Shown here: positions 44,689-52,680 of the stretch, piece after piece
How positions within the stretch are numbered: the first letter of the stretch is position 1
Layout of the letters: every line of letters begins with the position of its first letter
From: Henriciella sp045287255
Lineage (GTDB): Bacteria > Pseudomonadota > Alphaproteobacteria > Caulobacterales > Hyphomonadaceae
Direction: 5' to 3'
DNA length: 64,000 nucleotides
Assembly (NCBI RefSeq): GCF_045287255.1
Contig: NZ_CP137142.1
Span: 186,001 to 250,000 of the forward strand
The notes under the pieces: generated by a model
Told to the model about the DNA's origin: nothing
What the model saw: the letters and a program-made list of their open reading frames with translations, nothing else
The model's database searches: none
Program-made: the position numbers and the translations under genes

Positions 44689-45120
44689 ATGAGTGAAGCC
44701 AAGCCAAAACCATTACCGCGTCGCACCAAGGCTTCAAAAGAGTTTTGGGACGGCTGCAAACAGCACGAAATTCGCATCCAGAAGTGCAGCGATTGTGGCA
44801 CCTATCGTTTTCCACCTCAGGTGATGTGTCGCGCCTGTCAGTCGACCTCAGCGGAATGGGGGCGGGTAAGTGGTCGAGGCACGATATACAGTTACATCAT
44901 TCCTACGCATCAATCCCCGGGAGAGTTACCAGCGCGAGGGTTCACATATCCTTATGCCGTCGCATTGATTGAGCTTGACGGTACAGGTGGTGTGCGAATT
45001 CCAAGCAACATCATCGACTGCGATCTGGATCAAGTTTCCATCGGAATGGCGGTTGAGCCCGTATTCGTCACGGCTTCTGAGGACATTGAATTGCCCTTGT
45101 ACAAACCGCGCATCGCATAG
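44689..45120 (+). CDS. DUF35 Zn-ribbon/OB-fold partner of the thiolase-fold protein
   Basis: 143 residues. The N-terminal rubredoxin-like knuckle has four Cys (C-S-D-C-G-T-Y-R-F-P-P-Q-V-M-C-R-A-C). An OB-fold domain follows (GRGTIYSYIIPTHQSPGEL, PYAVALIELDG, PVFVTASED). Such proteins bind and activate Ltp-type thiolase or aldolase partners. The preceding thiolase gene ends 2 bp upstream. The spacing to the next gene is 43 bp. Confidence 0.9.
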   Translation: MSEAKPKPLPRRTKASKEFWDGCKQHEIRIQKCSDCGTYRFPPQVMCRACQSTSAEWGRVSGRGTIYSYIIPTHQSPGELPARGFTYPYAVALIELDGTGGVRIPSNIIDCDLDQVSIGMAVEPVFVTASEDIELPLYKPRIA

Positions 45121-45163
45121 CCCCACGATTTTTCCGGATACAAATACTGCTGATGAGAGAGAA

Positions 45164-46051
45164 ATGAGACGTTCAAGAGTCATTGATGAAGAAGCCGCTT
45201 TGGATTTTATACGAGATGGGATGACCATTTCCATTGGTGGTCACTTAAACTCTGCCCATCCAATGCTCTTAATCAGGGGAATAATTCGGCGCGGTCTCAA
45301 AGACCTGACGATCATAACCTCAGCCCAGGGCGGCCCTGAGATCGGGTTCTTAATCGCTGCGGGATGCGTAAAAAAACTTATCACGTCTGGCGTGCATGCG
45401 GAGGGCATGGCTGGCATTGATCCGTGCTTCCGATTCGCGCTGCAGCGAGGCGACATTGAAATCTGGGAAGCCGATGAAGGCATTGTGTATGCGATGCTTC
45501 GTGCGGCAGCTCAGGGGCTCCCGTTTTTGCCTTGGCATGGTGGGGTGGGGACCTCAATTCCTGAAGTGAATCCGTTTTTAAAAGAGTTTGACGATCCGAT
45601 CAGTGGGAAGCCACTTCTGGCGGTTCCCGCAATTGCGCCGGATTTGGCCATCTTACACGCCGCAACCTCAGATATGTATGGCAACGTGCAACATGTTCAC
45701 GGTTGGGGCGACAGGGCCCATTACCGCGCTGCAAAGGAAACGATCGTTCAGGTGGAAAAAGTTATTTCCAATGAAGATGTCCGGCGCGATCCATCGAAGA
45801 CATCAATAATCGGTGCTGATGCCATTGTCCGTGCTCCATTCGGAGCGCACCCAATGGCAAGCCCGGAGTATTATCTGGAGGACCAGCCTTTTATCAAAAC
45901 CTATGTGTCTTGCGCCAATGCTGCATACAAAAAAGATGACATGTCGGAACTCACCGCATTTATCGATGAGTATTTTGTCCAACCGCAAGATCATTTCGAG
46001 TATCTCGAGAAAATAGGAGTTTCGAGACTGTTCTCATTGCACGAATTCTAA
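45164..46051 (+). CDS. CoA-transferase-family subunit A, IpdA-like
   Basis: 295 residues from ATG 45164 (GAGAGA upstream); the longer frame to 44969 lies inside the DUF35 gene. Class I CoA-transferase alpha fold: FIRDGMTISIGGHLNSAHPM, DLTIITSAQGGPEIGFL. Glu105 in WEADEGIVYAML corresponds, as I recall, to the catalytic Glu of IpdA, the mycobacterial steroid ring-opening hydrolase. LPFLPWHGGVGTSI is also IpdA-like. Its partner is at 51859-52653, in a different transcription unit. Together they would hydrolyse a cyclic 1,3-diketone-type CoA ester. A glutaconate-CoA-transferase role is the alternative. Confidence 0.78.
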   Translation: MRRSRVIDEEAALDFIRDGMTISIGGHLNSAHPMLLIRGIIRRGLKDLTIITSAQGGPEIGFLIAAGCVKKLITSGVHAEGMAGIDPCFRFALQRGDIEIWEADEGIVYAMLRAAAQGLPFLPWHGGVGTSIPEVNPFLKEFDDPISGKPLLAVPAIAPDLAILHAATSDMYGNVQHVHGWGDRAHYRAAKETIVQVEKVISNEDVRRDPSKTSIIGADAIVRAPFGAHPMASPEYYLEDQPFIKTYVSCANAAYKKDDMSELTAFIDEYFVQPQDHFEYLEKIGVSRLFSLHEF

Positions 46052-46148
46052 TCGAAAATGTTGTCAGGGTTTCCTCCAGTAATTTCGCCCTGATGGCATC
46101 CGCCCTCTCAACACGTTTCCTGAGTTAAGCAGGTTGAGGGGCCACTCA

Positions 46149-46176
46149 GCTGCCATTGAATTGGCAGCCTTTTTTT
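46149..46176 (+). terminator. Intrinsic terminator of the 41.7-46.1 kb operon
   Basis: Stem GCTGCCA (46149-46155) and TGGCAGC (46162-46168), 6-base loop, then CTTTTTTT. It lies 97 bp after the IpdA-like stop and before the AraC gene. It also argues against translation starts at 46175 for the regulator. Confidence 0.85.
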
Positions 46177-46315
46177 GCAAGATTATGAGGAATTGTATTG
46201 GCAACACGCCGCTGCGAGTTCTGATTTAGGGGGCAATTTGGAGTTCAGGTTTGGCAACAGGGTGAGTGCCGATATTAGAACAAAAGAGGCCGGAGCTAAG
46301 GCGACTGAACATCAA

Positions 46316-47335
46316 ATGAAGTACACAACGTATTCAGGACTACAAGTGATATTGAGAGCGTTGCAGCAATACGGCGTCACTCCTGAACACTTGGCCGACA
46401 AGCATGATATTCAAGTGCCACAAAACTCAGATATTGGTCAGCATATTTCTCCGAATCTAATTGAGCAAATCCTGGATGTTGCGATTGAAGAAACAGGCGA
46501 CGCTGCCCTTCCATTGGCTATTGCCGAACACATCTCACCATCCACATTTGGGGAATTCTCAATCGGTCTCCTGACTAGCCACAGTCTCTTTCACTTCTTG
46601 GATCGGGTCACCAAGTATTATCCGTATATTTCTACCGCCCAAAGACTACGTAGCGTGCACTTGAATGACCGTGTTTTCTTGCTCAGTCACTTTGCGGAGA
46701 AATCTATCAAACCTGAGGTTCAACAGCTTTGGGTGGAGGTGGCATTCGCCTTCATCTTCCGGTTTATGCGATTGATGGGACGTCCCGATTTCAATGCTGC
46801 GACGCTTGACCTGCTGCGACCTGTCCCGTCTGAAACAAAGGAAAAATACGAAGCCTTCTTCGGTGTGGCCCCAACATTCGCATCAGAACGAAATGCGATA
46901 TCGTTTTCCTATGCAGAATTGGAAGTGCCACTGGCAAATGGTGGTCTGGAGATTGCCGAAGAATACGAAAAACGGATGATCCAAAAAATTGCGGCAATAG
47001 ATTCCACGAATCTACCGCTGCGCGTTCATGCCTATATTTCTTCAGAGTTGCCGCGCCGGCCTTTATCCAAGGAAGTTGTCGCAAGTTACTTCGCGATGAG
47101 CGTCAAAACCCTGCAAAACAAACTCGCAAAATCAGGAACCAGTTATCAAAAAATCCTGGATCAAACCCGCCGCGAGCTTAGTGAGATGTACCTGTCATTT
47201 CCTGAAGTAACGCTGGCCCAAATTGCAGACTTGCTTGGCTATAGCGATGCGAGCAATTTTTGCAGAGCTTATAAGCGCTGGACTGGCGAGTTACCCCGAT
47301 CAAAAGCTCAGATTGAAGCGATTGAGCATCAGTAG
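46316..47335 (+). CDS. AraC-family regulator (arabinose_bd type)
   Basis: 339 residues from ATG 46316. The frame is open to 46175, but those codons overlap a terminator, and the family begins at MKYTTYSGLQVILRALQQYGV. N-terminal arabinose_bd-type domain (PLAIAEHISPSTFGEFSIGLLTS, PVPSETKEKYEAFFGVAPTF), C-terminal HTH pair (PLSKEVVASYFAMSVKTLQNKLAKSGTSYQKILDQTRREL, TLAQIADLLGYSDASNFCRAYKRWTG). These OruR/ArgR-like proteins usually activate catabolic genes. Direct repeats in 48191-48222 are a candidate binding site. Confidence 0.85.
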   Translation: MKYTTYSGLQVILRALQQYGVTPEHLADKHDIQVPQNSDIGQHISPNLIEQILDVAIEETGDAALPLAIAEHISPSTFGEFSIGLLTSHSLFHFLDRVTKYYPYISTAQRLRSVHLNDRVFLLSHFAEKSIKPEVQQLWVEVAFAFIFRFMRLMGRPDFNAATLDLLRPVPSETKEKYEAFFGVAPTFASERNAISFSYAELEVPLANGGLEIAEEYEKRMIQKIAAIDSTNLPLRVHAYISSELPRRPLSKEVVASYFAMSVKTLQNKLAKSGTSYQKILDQTRRELSEMYLSFPEVTLAQIADLLGYSDASNFCRAYKRWTGELPRSKAQIEAIEHQ

Positions 47336-47365
47336 GTTGCTGCAATCAGCATCTCCTGAGGCCTG

Positions 47366-48124
47366 CTAGTTTCCAAACGAGTCAATTAGTTGTTTCGATT
47401 CTTCGGTTAAAACGAGGGCAGCTTGAATTTGTGCTTCAAACTCTAAAGCGCCATGTAAGTCTGTATTTGCGGCAAGTTTAAGTTGTTGCTTGATTGCGGC
47501 GATTGCTGGCGGTGTCGAATTCACCAAAAGCTCTGCGCATAGGTTCTCTGCTGCCGTAAGGAGTTCCTCATTTGGGAAGACATCCATCACCAGGCCCCAG
47601 TCTTTTGCCGTATTCGCATCCAGCGGGCGACTTAGCATAGCCAGTTGCTTAGTTCGCTTCATGCCTATCGCGCGTGGGAGTGTCCAAGACGCGCCAAGGT
47701 CCATGCCGACACCGATCTTCGCAAAACCGATCACGAATTTTGCCGTATCGGCAGCAAGGATTAGGTCACACCCTAAAGCGAGACTCACACCGGCCCCCGC
47801 AGCAGGTCCATTTATCGCCGCGATGATCGGTAGCCGACTTGATTGAAGGCGTACGACAAGCGGATTGAGGTGATCCTTTATCCACCGTTCGAAGCTGCCG
47901 GTTCGCATGTCGACGATGCTTGATTTCAGATTGGCACCCGCACAAAAACCCCTTCCTGCGCCTGTTATGATCATCGCGTTGATTTCAGGATTATCCTCGC
48001 ATTGGTTGAGGATATCGATGAGAGCGGCAAGCATTTCTTCGGTCAATGCGTTCAGGGTTTCAGCCTCATTGAGGGTGACGATCGCAATTGCGTTCTTGAT
48101 CTCTAAAAAAACGGATTGAGTCAT
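47366..48124 (-). CDS. Enoyl-CoA hydratase/isomerase (crotonase)
   Basis: 252 residues from ATG 48124 (the TTG nine codons upstream lacks a good ribosome site). TGAGRGFCAGANLKSSI and AAINGPAAGAGVSLALGCDLILAADTAKFVIGFAKIGVGMDLGASWTLPRAIG give the full oxyanion and CoA frame. The usual second Glu is replaced in IGVGMDLG, which puts it with the FadB/PaaG-type isomerases rather than classic hydratases. Divergent from the CoA ligase gene over 335 bp. Confidence 0.82.
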   Translation of the reverse strand: MTQSVFLEIKNAIAIVTLNEAETLNALTEEMLAALIDILNQCEDNPEINAMIITGAGRGFCAGANLKSSIVDMRTGSFERWIKDHLNPLVVRLQSSRLPIIAAINGPAAGAGVSLALGCDLILAADTAKFVIGFAKIGVGMDLGASWTLPRAIGMKRTKQLAMLSRPLDANTAKDWGLVMDVFPNEELLTAAENLCAELLVNSTPPAIAAIKQQLKLAANTDLHGALEFEAQIQAALVLTEESKQLIDSFGN

Positions 48125-48459
48125 ACTTGAGCTGCCCTTTCTTTTGCCCAAAATAAATCACGCAAGCAGTAAGAAAAACCGTTCTGCGGGGTCAATTTGG
48201 TAAGTAAAACCAGTCAATTTGGCCGCCCCGGCATAAGAAGCCCGCTGCGATCAAGGTACTTGCCGGGTTTGACCGATTTTAATGTCTGGAAAGACAATGC
48301 GCCCTCAGTGCGTCTCATATATTTCAAAGACTGCTGCAGTGATCAGCGCAATTCGCTGTCCACTGTGACTGAGCCGCAATTTGAGACTGGCGATCAGTAA
48401 ATCGGATTCAGCATTTAATCACGCTGAACGTTTTGGCGCAGGAGGACGCTTCGAAAATC
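48125..48459. promoter_or_regulatory. Divergent promoter region with AraC-type direct repeats
   Basis: 335 bp without a gene between a leftward crotonase and a rightward CoA-ligase gene. GTCAATTTGG occurs twice, at 48191-48200 and 48213-48222, 22 bp apart start to start, about two helical turns. That spacing is usual for AraC-family half-sites. The AraC gene at 46316 is close by. Confidence 0.5.
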
Positions 48460-50130
48460 ATGGCTGTTGAAACGGTAACATCCAAAACAAGCGTGCTTGA
48501 TCAATTTCACTCATTTGTGGTGCAAAAACCCGATGAGCTGTTTCTTATCGATGCGGTCAATGGATCCTATACTTGGTCACAAGCGTTGGATCGTGTGCGG
48601 TCTATTGCGGCGTCCCTGCAGGCGATGCTGGGGAAGTCTGGAAAACGTGTTTCAATCCTGGCCGATAACTCGGCAGATTGGATCCTAACCGATCTTGGGA
48701 TCATGATGAGTGGACACGTATCCGCGCCCCTATTTACGTCCATGTCGGCGGACAAGTTTGAATACGCGCTGACATTTCTGGATGTGCAAGTCTTATTTTT
48801 GGGCCCCGCTGCAAACTGGGAGGCCGTGAAGGACCGGGTTCCGTCTGGGGTGACAATTGTTGCCTTGCCAAGCCTTGAGGCGCCTCTGGGGGCGATTTCC
48901 TATGACGAATTCTTGGCGATGGGCAAACAGCATGCTTCACTAAATCAGCCGGACATTGGTGCCCTTTGCTGCCTCATTCTAACATCGGGAACAACCGGAA
49001 ACCCCAAAGCCGTAATGCATTCGCTGCGAACCCTTGGGCATATTGCTGAGGCATTTTCAAAGATAAACCTTCAGGAAAGTCTGCCGGAAATTCGGTTGCT
49101 TTGCCATCTGCCGCTTGCCCATATTGGTGAGAAAGTGACGGTGCTGCAAGCTTTGTCCATGGGGGGCAATATAACGGTTAGCCGAGGTCCCGCCTATTTC
49201 TTCGAAGACCTTCAAGCAGTGCAGCCAACGCTGGCGCTTGGCGTGCCACGTATATGGGAACGGATGTTGCAGGTGGCGATAGAGAGATTTGCGGCCAACG
49301 CGGATGATTTCGTCGCAAAACTTGAACAGGATCAGGATCAAGCATTTCGCAAAGAGGTTGTGCAGTTTTTAGGACTTTCCGCTGCCACCTGCTGTATCAG
49401 CGGCGGTGCGCTGTCTGCGCCTTACATCAAAGACACGTTCAGTTTGCTCGGTGTTGAGGTTCTGGATTTTTATGGTCAAACGGAAATTGTCCCGCTTACC
49501 AGTCAACGGCCTGGTCAACGTGTCTCAGGTAGCGTTGGAACAGTCGCCCCCGGCTTCGAGCTGAAGATTGGGTCTGATGGGGAGGTGATCGGACGTGGTG
49601 CCGCGGTTGCGCTCGGTTACTTCAACGACGAAGCCAATACCCGGAAAACCTTCCGTGAGGGCTGGGTTTACACCGGGGATAAGGGCGTCCTCGATGATGA
49701 TGGGAACCTGTTCATCATTGGGCGAATGCAGGACACATTCAAAACGGCGAAGGGTAAGTATGTGGCGCCCGGCCCAATCGAGTCTCTCTTCGCGGCTTTA
49801 GCCATTACTGAGCAACAGGTGCTCGTCGGTTTGGGGCTCACGCAACCTGTCCTCGTCTGCACGCTCAGCCAGGGAGCCGTAGGGCTTTCTGATTGTGACA
49901 TCGAACAAGGTCTTCTTGAAGAGACCGCATCGATTAATGCGGCGTTGGAGCCTCATGAACGCATTGGTGCCATCCTGATCAGTCGCGACATTTGGACCAT
50001 TGAAAGTGGGCTGATCACACACACACAAAAGACCGTTCGAAACAAAGTGATCGAGCTTTACGCTGAACAAATTGCGATGGCCGGCGACAAGCTCAGAAAC
50101 GGATCCCGCGATTTCGTTGCATGGCTTTGA
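48460..50130 (+). CDS. Acyl-CoA synthetase (long-chain AMP-binding family)
   Basis: 556 residues from ATG 48460. GGAGG lies at 48441-48445. The TTG at 48433 is an alternative. AMP-binding motif LTSGTTGNPKAVMHS, A8-type LDFYGQTEIVP and GWVYTGDKGVLDDDGNLFIIGRM are present. The catalytic Lys region near the C-terminus reads TFKTAKGKYVAP. The long-chain/FACS subtype (as in FadD and steroid-pathway ligases) is suggested by the C-terminal layout. It would activate a carboxylic acid intermediate to its CoA ester. First gene of the four-gene operon up to 52653. Confidence 0.87.
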   Translation: MAVETVTSKTSVLDQFHSFVVQKPDELFLIDAVNGSYTWSQALDRVRSIAASLQAMLGKSGKRVSILADNSADWILTDLGIMMSGHVSAPLFTSMSADKFEYALTFLDVQVLFLGPAANWEAVKDRVPSGVTIVALPSLEAPLGAISYDEFLAMGKQHASLNQPDIGALCCLILTSGTTGNPKAVMHSLRTLGHIAEAFSKINLQESLPEIRLLCHLPLAHIGEKVTVLQALSMGGNITVSRGPAYFFEDLQAVQPTLALGVPRIWERMLQVAIERFAANADDFVAKLEQDQDQAFRKEVVQFLGLSAATCCISGGALSAPYIKDTFSLLGVEVLDFYGQTEIVPLTSQRPGQRVSGSVGTVAPGFELKIGSDGEVIGRGAAVALGYFNDEANTRKTFREGWVYTGDKGVLDDDGNLFIIGRMQDTFKTAKGKYVAPGPIESLFAALAITEQQVLVGLGLTQPVLVCTLSQGAVGLSDCDIEQGLLEETASINAALEPHERIGAILISRDIWTIESGLITHTQKTVRNKVIELYAEQIAMAGDKLRNGSRDFVAWL

Positions 50131-50181
50131 CGCGCCTTCAGTCAGCCCCCTTCCCAGCAAGACCATAATTGAGAAGAAAAC

Positions 50182-51357
50182 ATGGTAGATGTCAGACGAT
50201 ACGGCCTCAATGAAGACTATCAGCAAATCTTTGATTTAGTTGATAAATATTCTCGAGACAACTTACACCCCCTCGCCGATGAGATGGACAATGAAGACCA
50301 TTTCCCGCGGGAAGCCTATCGTAAGCTCGCCGATATCGGGATTCTCGGCATAACTGTCCCAACTCAGTTAGGGGGCGCGGGGCTTGATGACACTGCACAA
50401 GCGTTGGCGGCACATGCCATGGCGAAATGGAACCCGTCCATGTCGCTAAACTATATCGCAAGTGACAATTTGTTTGCGCATAATCTGAGCCGCAATGGCA
50501 GCAACCTTCTCAAGGAAAAGTACCTCCCCAAGATTTGCAATGGCGCGTTTCTTGGTGCGTTGGGATTGACGGAACCTGGTGCAGGATCCGATGCCCTGGG
50601 CAGCATGGCAACGAAGGCCCGAAAGGACGGGGATTCCTACATCCTCAATGGCCGCAAGCTGTACATAACGAATGGGCCAGAAGCCGATGTGATGCTGGTC
50701 TATGCAAAAACCGATCCTGAGAAAGGGGCGCACGGTATTTCAGCCTTTGTCATAGAAAAGGATTTTCCGGGTTTCAAAGTTGCTCAGAAGCTTGACAAAA
50801 TGGGGTATCGCGGGAGTGCGACCGGCGAGCTCTTGTTCGATGATTGCATTGTGCCTGCTGAGAATCTCGTCGGAAAAGAGAATGAGGGTGTCAGGGTTCT
50901 GATGAGTGGATTGGACCTTGAGCGAGCAATCCTGTCCGCGCACTGCGTCGGCCTGTGCGAGCGTGCTTTGGAGATATCAATCGAGTACGCAAAGACTCGC
51001 AAACAATTTGATCGCCCCATTGGTGATCATCAACTCGTTCAGCGGATGCTGGCCCATATGTACACAGACACCGCGACAACACGGACCTTCTGTTATCAGG
51101 TCCTGAAAGAGTGTTGTGAGATGAAAGAAGGTGAGGGCGGGCGTGGGGAGATCCACATGCGCACGGCTGCCAGCGTGCTGTTGTCCGGAATGGCCGTCAA
51201 TCGCGTCATGGATAACGGGATGCAGATTCATGGCGGCATGGGCTTTATGCGCGAGACTGAAATCAATCGTCTCTATCGGTGCGCCAAGATTTTGGAGATT
51301 GGTGCAGGTACCCGCGAGATTAGGGAGCTCATCGTCGCGGGCGAGCTGCTCAGATAA
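50182..51357 (+). CDS. Acyl-CoA dehydrogenase, isovaleryl-CoA-dehydrogenase-like
   Basis: 391 residues. GALGLTEPGAGSDALG and YITNGPEADVML bind FAD. The base is Glu247 in LMSGLDLERAIL, as in isovaleryl-CoA dehydrogenase, and the C-terminal motif is LEIGAGTREIREL, where short-chain enzymes have a Glu. This places it in the branched/alicyclic-acyl branch. It introduces a double bond next to the thioester with electrons passed to ETF. No ETF genes are seen here. Likely follows the ligase in the pathway. Confidence 0.88.
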   Translation: MVDVRRYGLNEDYQQIFDLVDKYSRDNLHPLADEMDNEDHFPREAYRKLADIGILGITVPTQLGGAGLDDTAQALAAHAMAKWNPSMSLNYIASDNLFAHNLSRNGSNLLKEKYLPKICNGAFLGALGLTEPGAGSDALGSMATKARKDGDSYILNGRKLYITNGPEADVMLVYAKTDPEKGAHGISAFVIEKDFPGFKVAQKLDKMGYRGSATGELLFDDCIVPAENLVGKENEGVRVLMSGLDLERAILSAHCVGLCERALEISIEYAKTRKQFDRPIGDHQLVQRMLAHMYTDTATTRTFCYQVLKECCEMKEGEGGRGEIHMRTAASVLLSGMAVNRVMDNGMQIHGGMGFMRETEINRLYRCAKILEIGAGTREIRELIVAGELLR

Positions 51358-51396
51358 CGGCTTAATCCAAGTCAACTTTTCAATGGTTTTACAAAC

Positions 51397-51807
51397 ATGC
51401 TCACTGAATACGAAAAAATCCAAAACCATTTGGCGAAGTATTGCTTCCTCGTTGATTCCGGCAGCGTTGGTGAAATCGTCGATTTGTTCTGGGATGATGC
51501 GACGCTTGAGTTTAATGGCCTTCATGTTGGTGAAGAGGCTATTCGGGCCTGCTACACAGATTGGGCTGAACGCTTGAAGGCACCGGTTGAGGGCCTGCGT
51601 CATCTCTTGCACATGCCGGTAATCGAAATTGAAAGCAGCCATGCACGCTCATACTCTTATGCAGATGCCGATGCGCACTCCAGACGGCAGGGAAAACCCA
51701 TCCAGAACCGGGCCATGTTTGAAGACAAACTCGTAAAGCGCGATGGGCAATGGCGTTTCATCGAACGCAAGATCATCTGGATGCGTGGGATTAACGAGAC
51801 CGCTTAA
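51397..51807 (+). CDS. SnoaL/NTF2-like small protein
   Basis: 136 residues, one alpha+beta barrel: YEKIQNHLAKYCFLVDSGSVGEIVDLFWDDATLEF, HLLHMPVIEIE, ARSYSYADADAHSRRQGKP, FIERKIIWMRG. The pattern fits SnoaL-type proteins, which include dehydratases and ketosteroid-isomerase-like folds. His and Asp residues are available in the pocket but no catalytic set is clear. Between an acyl-CoA dehydrogenase and the IpdB-like gene, an isomerase or dehydratase step in the same pathway is inferred. Confidence 0.75.
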   Translation: MLTEYEKIQNHLAKYCFLVDSGSVGEIVDLFWDDATLEFNGLHVGEEAIRACYTDWAERLKAPVEGLRHLLHMPVIEIESSHARSYSYADADAHSRRQGKPIQNRAMFEDKLVKRDGQWRFIERKIIWMRGINETA

Positions 51808-51858
51808 CGCCGTTTCGAGAGGCATAAGACTTTGAAAATGAGTGGATGGAGAATTTGA

Positions 51859-52653
51859 ATGAGTGGCACAACGGTCGATCACACCAGAAAAGAACTCATT
51901 GCGGCATTCATTGCCCGACAGATGAAAAATGAAGATGCGGTCTCCTTTCCTGCTGGCATTCCGGAAGTGCGCGTCGGTGTCTTTTTGGCTAATCAAACCC
52001 ATGCTCCGGACATGCGTATTCAAACCACAATGTCGCAAATCAATGTTCACGAGGAACGTCAGATCGAAGATTGTGAGTCGGCTATGGACTGGCGGTTTTA
52101 TCGATTCACCGAAGGGTTTTATCTTCATCATGAGTGCTTCGATTTTGCCGCAAAGCACTCGACGGCCTTCTTCGTCGGCGGCATTCAAATTGATAAGTTC
52201 GGCAACACAAATCTGATAGGATTGGGCAAAGACCACAAGAAACTGGACTTCCGGGGGCCAGGCTCGTTGGGCTCGACAACCATGGCGACGCAGGCGGGCC
52301 GCTATTACATCTATACAAACACGCATAATAAGCGGGTCTTTGTGGAGCAGTGCGATTTCGTTTCGGCTGTCGGCTGGCATAAAGGCGGTGCGAACGCCCG
52401 GAAGGAATTAGGGCTACCTGGCGGGGGACCTGTTTTCGTGATTACGCCGCTCTGTGTGATGGATTTTGATGAGACGTCAAAGGCGCTTCGCCTTAAATAC
52501 CTTCACCCTGGTGTCTCCAAAGATGAGGTTATTGCGCAAACGGGCTTTGACCTCATCATTCCTGAGAATGTGGAAGAAACACCGCTTCCGAGTCCATCCG
52601 AGATCGAGATTATTCGTGAGCGGATCGATGTGAAAGGCATGTTGCGCCTCTAG
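51859..52653 (+). CDS. CoA-transferase-family subunit B, IpdB-like
   Basis: 264 residues. RKELIAAFIARQMKNEDAVSF begins the domain. FFVGGIQIDKFGNTNLIGLG, DFRGPGSLGSTTMATQAGRYYIYTNTHNKRVFVEQCDFVSAVGW and LRLKYLHPGVSKDEVIAQTGFDL match the IpdB/CoA-transferase beta pattern, lacking the S-E-N-G motif of ordinary transferases. It is the natural partner of the IpdA-like gene at 45164, an unusual separation of about 6 kb. It is the last gene before the IS6 copy E. Confidence 0.78.
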   Translation: MSGTTVDHTRKELIAAFIARQMKNEDAVSFPAGIPEVRVGVFLANQTHAPDMRIQTTMSQINVHEERQIEDCESAMDWRFYRFTEGFYLHHECFDFAAKHSTAFFVGGIQIDKFGNTNLIGLGKDHKKLDFRGPGSLGSTTMATQAGRYYIYTNTHNKRVFVEQCDFVSAVGWHKGGANARKELGLPGGGPVFVITPLCVMDFDETSKALRLKYLHPGVSKDEVIAQTGFDLIIPENVEETPLPSPSEIEIIRERIDVKGMLRL

Positions 52654-52680
52654 GCTCAAGGCAGCTGCTGGATGTACAAG

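Noticed and set aside
51649..52380. 243-residue minus-strand frame over the SnoaL-like and IpdB-like genes
   Set aside because: Both plus-strand genes have family motifs and fit the operon; the antisense frame has none.
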